This document shows positions 51,365 through 60,362 of a stretch of 64,000 nt of DNA, piece by piece. Origin of the DNA: BRH-c54 sp965284565 (GTDB lineage Bacteria; Bacteroidota; Bacteroidia; Flavobacteriales_E; Vicingaceae). The notes under the pieces were generated by a model. It saw nothing but the letters and a program-made list of their open reading frames with translations, was not told the DNA's origin and did no database searches. Position 1 is the stretch's first letter. Each line of letters opens with the position of its first letter. Location: NCBI GenBank assembly GCA_965284565.1, contig OZ260100.1:1674001-1738000 (forward strand). Reading direction: 5' to 3'. The position numbers and the translations under genes were made by a program.

Positions 51365-52072
51365 ATGAAAAAACTGATTACCTTATTCGCATTTATCGGA
51401 TTGTTAGCTCAATTTACAATAGCACAAGACACTACAAAAACAGTAAAATCGATACATTTTAAAGGTGTTATTTTTGATTCTGACAGTTTTTCTATTCCGC
51501 TTAAAGGCGTAAATGCTACCATTAATAACAATAAAGGATTTTCTACCAATCAAAATGGAAATTTTAGCATAGATGTTTATCCAAACGATACCATTAACTT
51601 TACCTATGTGGGTTATCATCCTCTTAAAATTTATATTCCAGATACCTTGAAAGGAGGAGATTTAACAGCAAAGTTTTTTATGGTTAGCGATACCATAAAT
51701 TTGGCAGAACATTATGTTTTTTCTGATGATGGTTATGATAATTTTAAAAAATCTTTTTTAGACATGGAAGTGCAGCCGAACAGAGATTTGACCAATGCTA
51801 AAAACAATATTTATTTATCCTTGTATGAAGCTAAAACCACGCAAGGCAATTGGACAGCTGAGGACAATGCCAAAAATGCCATCAAACAAGAAGAATATAA
51901 AGTTATCTATAAAGGAGCTATTCCTCAATTCCAAATTGTAGATGTGGTGTTAATATCTACCAGTATTTTGGAACATGTTGCTACCGGAAAAATGAAAGAA
52001 AGAGATTTTTATGTGGAATTGGTTAACCTCCAAAACCAAAGTAACTTGATTTATTCTAAATCAATTGAATGA
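51365..52072 (+). CDS. Exported protein with carboxypeptidase-regulatory-like domain
   Basis: The 235-residue protein begins with a Sec signal peptide (MKKLITLFAFIGLLAQFTIA). Residues about 30-115 look like a CarboxypepD_reg-like beta-sandwich (FKGVIFDSDSFSIPLKGVNA, INFTYVGYHPLKIYI), the domain that also precedes SusC-type barrels. There is no TonB plug or barrel here. The remaining part has no recognised domain. Probably periplasmic or surface-exposed. It converges on rsmG. Confidence 0.8.
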   Translation: MKKLITLFAFIGLLAQFTIAQDTTKTVKSIHFKGVIFDSDSFSIPLKGVNATINNNKGFSTNQNGNFSIDVYPNDTINFTYVGYHPLKIYIPDTLKGGDLTAKFFMVSDTINLAEHYVFSDDGYDNFKKSFLDMEVQPNRDLTNAKNNIYLSLYEAKTTQGNWTAEDNAKNAIKQEEYKVIYKGAIPQFQIVDVVLISTSILEHVATGKMKERDFYVELVNLQNQSNLIYSKSIE

Positions 52073-52093
52073 TTTTTTTTAGCTGGTGACAAC

Positions 52094-52717
52094 TTATTTC
52101 ACCCTAGTATAAGCCACTACTTTGGTTTCAAAAAATTCTTCCTTAAAAAAGTGGGAGATAGGAAAGATTTCTACTTTTTTGTTGCTTTCTTCAATTTCCT
52201 CAGCTAAATCACCACCTTTTAAAAACAAGATGCCGTTTTTAAGTTCATGTTCTCCATTGGGCAAGAGTTTGCCTTTTACCCAAGGTAAAAACTTTGCAAT
52301 ACGTGTTACTGCTCGGGTAACTATAAAATCAAATTGTCCGCTAACATCTTCCGCTCGTTGGTGGTAGGCTTTTATGTTGGTTAAGCCTAATCTGTCTGCA
52401 ATTTCGTTTACCACTTTAATTTTTTTACCAATAGAATCCACCAACACAAATTGGCAGTTTGGGTATAAAATAGCCAATGGAATTCCCGGAAAACCACCGC
52501 CTGTACCTACATCCAAAACTTTTGTGCCGTCTTTAAAATCTACTACTTTAGCAATAGCTAATGAATGTAGTACATGTTTTAGATAAAGCTCATCAATATC
52601 TTTTCTAGAAATTACATTAATCTGAGCGTTCCAGTCTTTATAAAGTGGAGCAAGCATAGCAAACTGCGCTAATTGTTCTTCACTTAAATCGGTAAAATAT
52701 TTTGTTATCAGCTTCAT
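52094..52717 (-). CDS. rsmG: 16S rRNA (guanine(527)-N7)-methyltransferase
   Basis: RsmG (GidB) methylates G527 in the 530 loop of 16S rRNA using SAM. The 207-residue protein shows NVISRKDIDELYLKHVLHSL, the SAM loop VLDVGTGGGFPGIPLAI and the late VTRAVTRIAKFLPW. Length and motifs are standard. It follows engB on the same strand with about 100 nt between, filled with repeats. Confidence 0.95.
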   Translation of the reverse strand: MKLITKYFTDLSEEQLAQFAMLAPLYKDWNAQINVISRKDIDELYLKHVLHSLAIAKVVDFKDGTKVLDVGTGGGFPGIPLAILYPNCQFVLVDSIGKKIKVVNEIADRLGLTNIKAYHQRAEDVSGQFDFIVTRAVTRIAKFLPWVKGKLLPNGEHELKNGILFLKGGDLAEEIEESNKKVEIFPISHFFKEEFFETKVVAYTRVK

Positions 52718-52780
52718 TAGTTAATGGGTTTGATGTTTGATGTTTGAGATTATTGGTTAATCGTTATTGGTGTGTTTCAA

Positions 52781-52830
52781 CTTCTAAGTACTCATAACTC
52801 AAGGCACTCCTAAGTACTTTTAACTCCAAG
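52781..52830 (-). repeat. Inverted copy of the AGTACTTAG repeat behind engB
   Basis: On the minus strand this reads ACTTGGAGT, AGTACTTAGGAGT, GAGTACTTAGAAG. The first unit supplies the last codons of engB (Thr-Thr-Trp-Ser-stop). Confidence 0.7.
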
Positions 52831-53419
52831 TAGTATTAATCTCTTCAATATAATTAAGAATTTTTTCTCCACCTATTTTGCTTTCCGAAGAAGATGTGAA
52901 TGAAGGAGGCATGGTTGCCCAGTATTTCAGCATTTCTTTTTTATAATGCAATAAATTTTTATTCAACACCGAGCTGCTTATTTTATCAATTTTTGTAAAA
53001 ACAATAGCAAAAGGAACTTGTTTTTCGCCAAGCCACTCCATAAAATCTAGGTCGATTTTTTGTGGAGGAAGCCTAGAATCTATCAATACAAAAAGGTTTA
53101 ATAAACTTTTTCTGGTTAAGATATATTCAGAAATAAAACCCTGCCATTTCAATCTGTTTTTTTTTGATGTTTTAGCATAGCCATATCCTGGTAAATCAAC
53201 CAAATACCAATTGTCATTAATTAAAAAATGATTGATAAGCTGTGTTTTGCCTGGAGTTTGAGAGATTTTAGAAAGCTTTTTGTTGTTGGTAATGTAGTTA
53301 ATTAAGGAAGATTTCCCTACGTTAGATCTTCCTATAAAAGCGTATTCAGGCATGTTGGGAGCAGGACATAGGTCTAGCTTGGTGTTACTAATTACAAATT
53401 CTGCTGATTTTATTTTCAT
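52820..53419 (-). CDS. engB: Ribosome biogenesis GTP-binding protein EngB (YihA/YsxC)
   Basis: EngB is an essential GTPase in large-subunit assembly. The 199-residue protein has the G1 loop GRSNVGKS at 30-37, TPGKTQLINHF, the G3 DLPGYGYAK and the G4 TKIDK. The last codons, ACTACTTGGAGTTAA, fall in a repeat unit also found outside genes. Two overlapping minus-strand -7 elements (53424-53431 and 53444-53451) lie right at the start, so a very short leader is likely. Confidence 0.95.
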   Translation of the reverse strand: MKIKSAEFVISNTKLDLCPAPNMPEYAFIGRSNVGKSSLINYITNNKKLSKISQTPGKTQLINHFLINDNWYLVDLPGYGYAKTSKKNRLKWQGFISEYILTRKSLLNLFVLIDSRLPPQKIDLDFMEWLGEKQVPFAIVFTKIDKISSSVLNKNLLHYKKEMLKYWATMPPSFTSSSESKIGGEKILNYIEEINTTWS

Positions 53420-53423
53420 ATGG

Positions 53424-53431
53424 CAAAGTTA
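53424..53431 (-). promoter_or_regulatory. -7 promoter element abutting engB
   Basis: TAACTTTG on the minus strand ends 4 nt from the engB ATG. A second match, TAAATTTG, lies at 53444-53451. If the first is used, the mRNA is practically leaderless. Confidence 0.4.
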
Positions 53432-53583
53432 GCTTAAATCACTCAAATTTAAATAGGGTTCTGAAATAGAATTTAAAATAGCATTCCTCCCACTTTTTAT
53501 CAACATTAATACCTATTGAAAATCAATTGTTTGCGTGTTTTTGTATGTCTGAAAATGGCCTTAAATAGTCAAAAGTTATCAAC

Positions 53584-53620
53584 AAAGTGGTAGAAAGTGG
53601 TAAGAAGTGGTAAAAAAGTG
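53584..53620 (+). promoter_or_regulatory. MraZ-type operator (AAGTGG direct repeats)
   Basis: AGTGG occurs at 53586, 53596 and 53606 with an exact 10-bp period, followed by AAGTG at 53616. MraZ proteins bind arrays of GTGG/AAAGTG repeats upstream of their own gene, so autoregulation of the dcw cluster is the natural reading. A reverse copy (CCCACTTTTT) is at 53489-53498. Confidence 0.85.
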
Positions 53621-53668
53621 TCTATATTTACATTTTAAAAATTAAAAGCTTGAAATAAAGTCTATTGT

Positions 53669-54145
53669 ATGGCAAATTTCATTGGAGAATTTGAGTGTAA
53701 GCTAGATACGAAAGGAAGATTAATGCTTCCTTCGGGTCTGAGAAAGCAGCTGGACCCAGCCGCTCAGGAGAAATTTGTCTTAAATCGAGGTTTTGAAAAG
53801 TGTTTGGTGTTGTATCCAAAAAATGAATGGGAAGGAATTAGTGCTGAGGTAAACAAGCTAAATCAATACGTTAAAAAGAACCGAGATTTTATTCGGTATT
53901 TCTATAGAGGCGCATCGGAATTAATAGTAGATGCAACTGGAAGAATTTTGTTTCCCAAACAAATGTTGGGTTATGCGGGAGTGGAAAAGGAAGTGGTGTT
54001 GTTTGCCTATTCTAACAGAATAGAGGTTTGGGATGCAGCGACTTATAATAGTTTATTAACTGATGAACCAGAAGATTTTTCAAGATTGGCTGAGGAAGTA
54101 ATGGGAGGTTCAAAAAACAACGGGCAGCATGACGAATTATCATGA
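53669..54145 (+). CDS. mraZ: Transcriptional regulator MraZ
   Basis: MraZ is an AbrB/SpoVT-like DNA-binding protein that controls the dcw cluster. The 158-residue protein has two swapped repeats: FECKLDTKGRLMLPSGLRKQ near 8-27 and ELIVDATGRILFPKQMLGYA near 85-104. The AAGTGG repeats at 53584-53620 are its probable operator. Its end overlaps rsmH by 17 nt, so the two are coupled. Confidence 0.96.
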   Translation: MANFIGEFECKLDTKGRLMLPSGLRKQLDPAAQEKFVLNRGFEKCLVLYPKNEWEGISAEVNKLNQYVKKNRDFIRYFYRGASELIVDATGRILFPKQMLGYAGVEKEVVLFAYSNRIEVWDAATYNSLLTDEPEDFSRLAEEVMGGSKNNGQHDELS

Positions 54146-55043
54146 TCCTGTTTTGCTTAAAGCCTCAGTTGATGGTTTGAACTTGAAAGGTGATGAAGTT
54201 GTTGTGGATGTTACATTTGGTGGAGGTGGTCACTCAAGAGAGGTTATTAAAAAACTGGGAGATAAAGGTAAATTATTTGGGTTTGATCAGGATGAAGATG
54301 CGGTAAAGAATAGTTTAGAGGATCAACGCTTTGTTTTGGTAAGACACAATTTTCGTTATTTGAAAAATTACTTAAAAATGTACGGTGCTATTCCTGTTGA
54401 TGCTGTGCTGGCAGATTTGGGGGTTTCTTCACATCAGTTTGATGAAGGCGAAAGAGGTTTTTCCATTCGTTTTGATGGTCCGTTGGATATGCGAATGAAT
54501 GTGAATGCTAAGCTTACAGCTAAGCAAGTGGTTAATGAATATGATGAGGAAAACTTGTTGAGAATTTTTAGAGTTTACGGAGAGATTAAAAATGCTTGGA
54601 AGTTGGTTCAGGAAATAATTAAAGCAAGAATATTAGCAGAAATAAACACAACACAAGAGTTGTGTGAAGTAGCTCAAGCATGTGTGCCAGGAAAAATGAG
54701 AAACAAATATTTAGCTCAGGTTTTTCAGGCATTAAGAATAGAGGTGAATGATGAGATGGGAGCTTTAAGGTCTTTATTGGAGCAATGTTATGAGATTATA
54801 AAACCAGGAGGAAGGTTGGTGGTAATAACCTACCATTCATTAGAAGATAGGATGGTGAAGAACTTTATAAAGAATGGGAAAATTGATGGAGAGTTGGAGA
54901 AAGATTTTTATGGTAATCCATTATTGAAATTTAAGGCGATAAACAGAAAGCCAATTGTAGCAACAGAAGAGGAGTTGCAGCAGAATAACAGAGCAAGAAG
55001 CGCCAAATTAAGAATAGCTGAGAGGTTAGAAATTAGAGATTAA
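54129..55043 (+). CDS. rsmH: 16S rRNA (cytosine(1402)-N4)-methyltransferase
   Basis: RsmH (MraW) methylates N4 of C1402 in 16S rRNA. The 304-residue protein starts NYHDPVLLKASVDGL and carries VVDVTFGGGGHSREV, ADLGVSSHQFDEGERGFS and LVVITYHSLEDRMVKNF. The start at 54129 lies inside mraZ. The final codons (LEIRD and stop) are encoded by TTAGAAATTAGAGATTAA, a variant of the repeat found at the ends of the GT9 gene and ruvC. Confidence 0.96.
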   Translation: MTNYHDPVLLKASVDGLNLKGDEVVVDVTFGGGGHSREVIKKLGDKGKLFGFDQDEDAVKNSLEDQRFVLVRHNFRYLKNYLKMYGAIPVDAVLADLGVSSHQFDEGERGFSIRFDGPLDMRMNVNAKLTAKQVVNEYDEENLLRIFRVYGEIKNAWKLVQEIIKARILAEINTTQELCEVAQACVPGKMRNKYLAQVFQALRIEVNDEMGALRSLLEQCYEIIKPGGRLVVITYHSLEDRMVKNFIKNGKIDGELEKDFYGNPLLKFKAINRKPIVATEEELQQNNRARSAKLRIAERLEIRD

Positions 55044-55051
55044 TAAATAAA

Positions 55052-55444
55052 ATGAACAAGTTTAAACAAAAAGAAAGCACTCAAAAACAGGAGAAGGAGA
55101 AAAAGCCTGTTGCACCTAGTTTTTGGATGTCGCTTATTTCGGGCAATTTCTTGGCAAAAGAAAATGTGGTGAATTCGCTTCCTTTTGTTTTTTACCTGAC
55201 TTTACTCGGGATTTTGTACATCGCCAATGGGTATAATGCTGAGAAATTAGTGAGAGAATTAGATCATGTAAATGATGACTTAAAAGAACTACGCTCGGAA
55301 TACATTACAATAAAATCAGATTTAAATTACGAAAGTAAACAGTCTCAGGTGGCTGAAAAAACTGAAGTGTTTGGTGTGATGGAATCTATTGTCCCGCCAA
55401 CAAAAATTAAGTTGTCAAAAAAAGAAATCGAAAGCATTAAATGA
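55052..55444 (+). CDS. ftsL: FtsL-like division protein
   Basis: The 130-residue protein has a cytoplasmic N terminus of about 45 residues, one membrane helix (about 46-66, SLPFVFYLTLLGILYIANGY) and a coiled-coil periplasmic part (AEKLVRELDHVNDDLKELRS). Size, topology and position between rsmH and ftsI identify it as the FtsL equivalent of Bacteroidota, which recruits FtsI/FtsW to the septum. It overlaps ftsI by 4 nt. Confidence 0.85.
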   Translation: MNKFKQKESTQKQEKEKKPVAPSFWMSLISGNFLAKENVVNSLPFVFYLTLLGILYIANGYNAEKLVRELDHVNDDLKELRSEYITIKSDLNYESKQSQVAEKTEVFGVMESIVPPTKIKLSKKEIESIK

Positions 55445-57561
55445 AACCAGACAGAAAAGACATATTATCTCGTGTTTATATCGTTTATTTCTTCGTCTGT
55501 TTATTTGCCCTCATAATTATAGGTCAGACTATTAATATTCAGGTGGTTGAGGGGGCTCATTGGAAAGAAAAAGCTGAGAATCTCACCATAGAATATAACA
55601 ATATTGAAGCGGTAAGAGGTAATATTTATGCTGCTGATGGAAGCTTGTTGGCTACTTCAGTTCCTAAGTACGAAGTTCGTTTTGATGCTAATACGCCATC
55701 AATTACAGATGATTTCTTTTACCAAAATGTAGATTCATTAGCTATTGAACTTTCTGAGTTGTTTCCTGAAAGGTCTAAAAAACAATATGTAGCAGAGCTT
55801 ATTGCAGCCAGAAAGAAAGGGGCTAGGTATCATTTAATAAGAAGAAATGTAAAGTTTACCGAACTTAAAAAAATGGAAGAGTTTCCGATTTTTCGAAAAG
55901 GAAAATATAAAGGGGGCTTTATTTATACACAGCAAAATAAGAGGGTTAAGCCATTTAATATTTTGGCTGCAAGAACCATTGGTTATGATAGAGAAGGGAT
56001 TCAGCCAGTTGGAATAGAAGGAGCTTACAGTAAAGAATTAAGAGGAATAAACGGAAAAAGATTGGAGCAAAAAATAGCTGGTGGTGTTTGGATGCCTATT
56101 AGCGATGAAAATGAAATTGAACCAGTTGATGGAAGTGATGTTTATTCTACTATTGATGTAAATATTCAGGATGTTGCCGAAAATGCGTTGATGAAACAAC
56201 TAAAACTTCACCATGCGGGATATGGTTGTGTGGCGGTAATGGAAGTAGCTACAGGTGAAATAAAAGCTATTGCAAACTTGCAAAGAACCAAAGATAGTAC
56301 TTATTATGAATCTTACAATTTTGTTGTTGGAGCAGCAACAGAGCCAGGGTCAACATTTAAGTTAGCTTCATTAATGGCTGCTTTTGAAGATGGTTTTTTA
56401 GAGCTAGATGATATGGTAGATACCGAAGACGGAACTACCAAATTTTATGATGCAATAATGAGAGATTCTCACAGAGGGGGATATGGTAAAATTTCCATTA
56501 AAGAGTCTTTTATAAAATCATCTAATGTGGCCATTTCTAAAGAAATAAACAGAGTTTATGCTAAAGACCCACAGAAGTTTATTGATAGACTGAATAAAAT
56601 GTATGTGAATAAGAAATTGGGTATTGAAATTTCCGGAGAAGGAACGCCATACATTAAAAATACATCCGATAAAAGTTGGTCAGGAATTACCTTGCCTTGG
56701 ATGTCTATTGGTTATGAGGTTGAATTAACGCCTTTAAACATTTTAACTTTTTACAATGCGGTGGCAAACAATGGTAAAATGGTAAAACCAAAGTTTGTAA
56801 AAGAAATTAGACACAGGGGAAAGTTAGTTAGAAAGATAGAAACGGAAGTTCTAAATCCTTCTATCTGTTCTGAGAAAACCATCAAAATGGTAAAAGAGAT
56901 GTTAGAAGGAGTGGTAGAGGAAGGTACAGCAACTAATTTAAAAAATGATGTGTATAAAATTGCCGGAAAAACAGGTACGGCACAGATTGCCAACAAAAAA
57001 TTAGGATATAAATATAAGAAAGATATTAAGGTTAGTCATCAGGCATCTTTTGTAGGCTATTTTCCTGCTGATAACCCTAAATATACATGTATAGTGGTAG
57101 TTAATGCACCATCAAAAGGAGTGTATTACGGAAATTTAGTTGCCGGACCAATATTTAAAGAAGTTGCTGATAAAGTTTATGCAACAAGTATAGGAATTCA
57201 CAAAGAAATTCATAAAAAAGAAAACCAAGCAAAGTCCAGAATTCCTTATGCCAAAGATGGTTATTACCCCGATTTGAAAAAAGTTTATGAAGAATTTGGA
57301 TTGAAAACCAAACAAGAAAATGAAGTTACTGAATGGGCAAAAGTAAGTACGGATGAAACTTCGGCTCATATTTCAGCAAAAAAAGTATCTCCAATTTATG
57401 TTGCAGATGTTGTTGGTATGAGTATTAAAGATGCTTTGTATATACTAGAAAACCAAGGGTTAAGTGTGTTCTTTAAAGGTAAAGGTGTAGTAAAAAAACA
57501 ATCTATAACACCTGGAGAAAAATTAGTAAAAGGAAACAGAATATTTTTAGAATTAGAATAA
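55441..57561 (+). CDS. ftsI: Penicillin-binding protein 3 (FtsI) with PASTA domain
   Basis: FtsI cross-links septal peptidoglycan. The 706-residue protein has one N-terminal helix (about 12-31), a class B dimerisation domain, and the transpeptidase motifs STFK (Ser304), SSN (360-362) and KTG (510-512). A PASTA domain (about 640-706, VADVVGMSIKDALYILENQG) closes the protein. The ATG overlaps the ftsL stop. murE follows 3 nt downstream. Confidence 0.96.
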   Translation: MKPDRKDILSRVYIVYFFVCLFALIIIGQTINIQVVEGAHWKEKAENLTIEYNNIEAVRGNIYAADGSLLATSVPKYEVRFDANTPSITDDFFYQNVDSLAIELSELFPERSKKQYVAELIAARKKGARYHLIRRNVKFTELKKMEEFPIFRKGKYKGGFIYTQQNKRVKPFNILAARTIGYDREGIQPVGIEGAYSKELRGINGKRLEQKIAGGVWMPISDENEIEPVDGSDVYSTIDVNIQDVAENALMKQLKLHHAGYGCVAVMEVATGEIKAIANLQRTKDSTYYESYNFVVGAATEPGSTFKLASLMAAFEDGFLELDDMVDTEDGTTKFYDAIMRDSHRGGYGKISIKESFIKSSNVAISKEINRVYAKDPQKFIDRLNKMYVNKKLGIEISGEGTPYIKNTSDKSWSGITLPWMSIGYEVELTPLNILTFYNAVANNGKMVKPKFVKEIRHRGKLVRKIETEVLNPSICSEKTIKMVKEMLEGVVEEGTATNLKNDVYKIAGKTGTAQIANKKLGYKYKKDIKVSHQASFVGYFPADNPKYTCIVVVNAPSKGVYYGNLVAGPIFKEVADKVYATSIGIHKEIHKKENQAKSRIPYAKDGYYPDLKKVYEEFGLKTKQENEVTEWAKVSTDETSAHISAKKVSPIYVADVVGMSIKDALYILENQGLSVFFKGKGVVKKQSITPGEKLVKGNRIFLELE

Positions 57562-57564
57562 GTA

Positions 57565-59019
57565 ATGAGTAAACTTTTAAAAGACATATTATATAAAACA
57601 GGTATTGAGGAATTAGTTGGTAACACTAATATAGCTATCAATAAAATTTGTTTTGATTCTAGGGAAGTGGAAGATACTAGTTTGTTTATTGCTGTGGTTG
57701 GTACTGCTGTAGATGGACATCAATTTGTTAATCAGACTATTGAAAAAGGAGCTGTGGCAATTGTTTGTGAGGAACTTCCAAGTCAAATGCACGAGGGTAT
57801 TACTTATGTAAGGGTAAAAAGTAGTGCGGCAGCTTTAGGAATTATTGCAGCTAATTTTTATGATAATCCTTCTAACGAACTCAAATTAGTAGGAATTACA
57901 GGAACGAATGGTAAAACTACAACCGCTACATTGTTGCATGAATTATTTATGCAGCTGGGTTATCAAGTTGGCTTACTTTCCACGGTAGTAAATAAAATTG
58001 GAAATGAAGCTATTCCTTCAACACACACAACACCTAATGCAGTTGAGTTGAATAAGTTATTAAGAAAAATGGTGGTTGCAGGTTGTGAATATTGTTTTAT
58101 GGAAGTGAGTTCACATGCTATTCATCAACATAGGGTTACAGGGGTTGAGTTTGCAGGAGGTGTTTTTACCAATATTACCCATGATCATTTAGATTATCAT
58201 AAAACATTTGATGAATACATCAAAGCTAAAAAATTGTTTTTTGATATGCTGCCTAATAATGCTTTTGCATTGGTTAATAAAGATGATAAGAATGGAATGG
58301 TTATGCTGCAAAATACAAAAGCTAAACCATACACTTTTGCTTTAAAAAGTGCAGCAGATTTTACTGCCAGAATTTTAGAAAGTGGCTTTTCAGGAATGAT
58401 GCTTCATATTGATAAAAATGAGGTGTGGACTAAGTTAATTGGAGGTTTTAATGTTTATAATTTGTTGTCAATTTATGCTGTAGCGGTATTGCTAGAGCAA
58501 GATAAGCTAAATACATTAACAGCAATTAGCAACTTAAATGCTGTTGAAGGAAGGTTCCAGTATATCAAATCTCAAGATAATATTTCCGGAATTGTAGATT
58601 ATGCCCATACGCCCGATGCGCTTCAAAATGTGTTAGGAACAATTAGTGAAATCAGAACAAATAACGAAACAGTTATTACTGTTGTTGGATGCGGAGGAGA
58701 TAGAGATAAAACCAAAAGACCTTTAATGGCTCAAATAGCTTGTGAGTATTCAAATAAAGTAATTCTTACTTCAGATAATCCGAGGTCAGAAAATCCTGAG
58801 CAAATTATTAATGACATGAAAGCAGGAGTTGAGCCGCAACATTTCAAAAAAGTATTGTCCATTACCAACAGAGAAGAAGCAATTAAGACAGCGTGTATGT
58901 TGGCAGAAAGCAATGATATTATTTTGGTAGCAGGCAAAGGACACGAAAAATATCAAGAAATAAACGGAGAAAAGTTTCCATTTGATGATTTAGAAATATT
59001 GAAAATGAACTTGATGTGA
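57565..59019 (+). CDS. murE: UDP-MurNAc-tripeptide synthetase (MurE)
   Basis: MurE adds the third amino acid of the peptidoglycan stem peptide. The 484-residue protein has the ATP loop GITGTNGKTTT at 110-120 and the motif DNPR at 404-407, followed by SENP. DNPR indicates meso-diaminopimelate as substrate; Lys-specific enzymes differ there. It lies in the standard dcw order, 3 nt after ftsI. Confidence 0.96.
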   Translation: MSKLLKDILYKTGIEELVGNTNIAINKICFDSREVEDTSLFIAVVGTAVDGHQFVNQTIEKGAVAIVCEELPSQMHEGITYVRVKSSAAALGIIAANFYDNPSNELKLVGITGTNGKTTTATLLHELFMQLGYQVGLLSTVVNKIGNEAIPSTHTTPNAVELNKLLRKMVVAGCEYCFMEVSSHAIHQHRVTGVEFAGGVFTNITHDHLDYHKTFDEYIKAKKLFFDMLPNNAFALVNKDDKNGMVMLQNTKAKPYTFALKSAADFTARILESGFSGMMLHIDKNEVWTKLIGGFNVYNLLSIYAVAVLLEQDKLNTLTAISNLNAVEGRFQYIKSQDNISGIVDYAHTPDALQNVLGTISEIRTNNETVITVVGCGGDRDKTKRPLMAQIACEYSNKVILTSDNPRSENPEQIINDMKAGVEPQHFKKVLSITNREEAIKTACMLAESNDIILVAGKGHEKYQEINGEKFPFDDLEILKMNLM

Positions 59020-59063
59020 AATACGAAAATTAGAAATTAACAATTAACGAATAACAATTAACT

Positions 59064-60317
59064 ATGCTTTACTATTTATTTAACTACCTAAACCAAATTG
59101 ATTTTCCCGGAGCGGGAGTGTTTGAATATATTTCATTTAGAGCTGCAATGGCAGTAATTGTTTCTCTACTTATTTCAATGGTATTAGGGAAAAAAATTAT
59201 TCAAAGACTACAGTTAATGCAGGTTGGAGAAATTGTTAGAGATTTAGGTCTAGAAGGGCAAATGAAAAAACAAGGAACACCAACAATGGGTGGACTTATT
59301 ATTTTGGCTTCTATTCTTATACCTACATTGCTTTTTGCTAAGCTGGATAATATTTACATCATTCTGATGATAGTTTCTACCATTTTGTTAGGACTTATTG
59401 GTTTTATTGATGATTACATTAAAGTATTTAAGAAAAATAAAGCAGGTTTAGCTGGAAAGTTTAAGGTAATGGGACAAGTAGGTGTTGGGATTATTGTTGG
59501 AACAATCCTTTATTTTAATGAAGATGTAGTGGTAAAACAAAAAGTGATGGATGCTAACGCTCCTGCACATATCAGTTATGAAATTGAAAATGATGTAGAA
59601 ACTAAAGTTGTCGAAAATTACTCCTGGAAAGAAGTAAAATCAACATTAACAACCATTCCATTTTTTAAAAATAATGAGTTCGATTACGCATCACTAACGA
59701 AGTGGGCAGGAAAACATTCATACTTACTAGGTGGGATTTTGTTTGTGCTAATAGTTATTGTAATTATTACCGCTGTTTCTAATGGGGCAAATATGACTGA
59801 TGGTTTAGATGGTTTAGCCACAGGAACCTCTGCAATTATAGGGGTTACATTGGCAATTTTCGCTTATGTATCTGGTAATACTGTTTTTGCTGAATATCTA
59901 AATATTATGTACATCCCTAACTCTGGGGAGTTGGTAATTTTTATTGCTGCATTTGTTGGGGCTTGTGTAGGATTTTTATGGTACAATTCATACCCTGCAC
60001 AGGTTTTTATGGGAGACACAGGTAGCTTAGCTTTGGGAGGGATTATAGCAGTGTTTTCTTTAGCGGTAAGAAAAGAATTACTAATTCCATTGTTGTGTGG
60101 TGTATTTCTTATCGAAAATCTATCGGTAATGATACAGGTGGGTTATTTTAAATATACCAAGAAGAAATACGGAGAAGGAAGAAGGGTGTTTTTGATGGCT
60201 CCACTTCATCATCATTTTCAAAAGAAAAATATGCATGAAGCCAAGATTGTATCTAGGTTTTGGATTATAGGAATTATGCTAGCACTATTAACTTTTGTAA
60301 CACTTAAACTGAGATAG
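59064..60317 (+). CDS. mraY: Phospho-MurNAc-pentapeptide transferase (MraY)
   Basis: MraY links the Mur-pentapeptide to undecaprenyl phosphate, making lipid I. The 417-residue protein has about ten helices. GFIDDYIKVFKKNKAGL, NMTDGLDGLA and APLHHHFQKK carry the catalytic Asp and His residues. A stretch of about 60 residues (near 150-215, including VKQKVMDANAPAHISYEIEN) is inserted compared with E. coli MraY (360 residues); this insertion is common in Bacteroidota. The 44-nt spacer before it contains AATTAACAATTAACGAATAA repeats. Confidence 0.96.
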   Translation: MLYYLFNYLNQIDFPGAGVFEYISFRAAMAVIVSLLISMVLGKKIIQRLQLMQVGEIVRDLGLEGQMKKQGTPTMGGLIILASILIPTLLFAKLDNIYIILMIVSTILLGLIGFIDDYIKVFKKNKAGLAGKFKVMGQVGVGIIVGTILYFNEDVVVKQKVMDANAPAHISYEIENDVETKVVENYSWKEVKSTLTTIPFFKNNEFDYASLTKWAGKHSYLLGGILFVLIVIVIITAVSNGANMTDGLDGLATGTSAIIGVTLAIFAYVSGNTVFAEYLNIMYIPNSGELVIFIAAFVGACVGFLWYNSYPAQVFMGDTGSLALGGIIAVFSLAVRKELLIPLLCGVFLIENLSVMIQVGYFKYTKKKYGEGRRVFLMAPLHHHFQKKNMHEAKIVSRFWIIGIMLALLTFVTLKLR

Positions 60318-60362
60318 GTAAGATAGAAATTGAAAGACCGAAGAAAAAACTAATAATAAATA

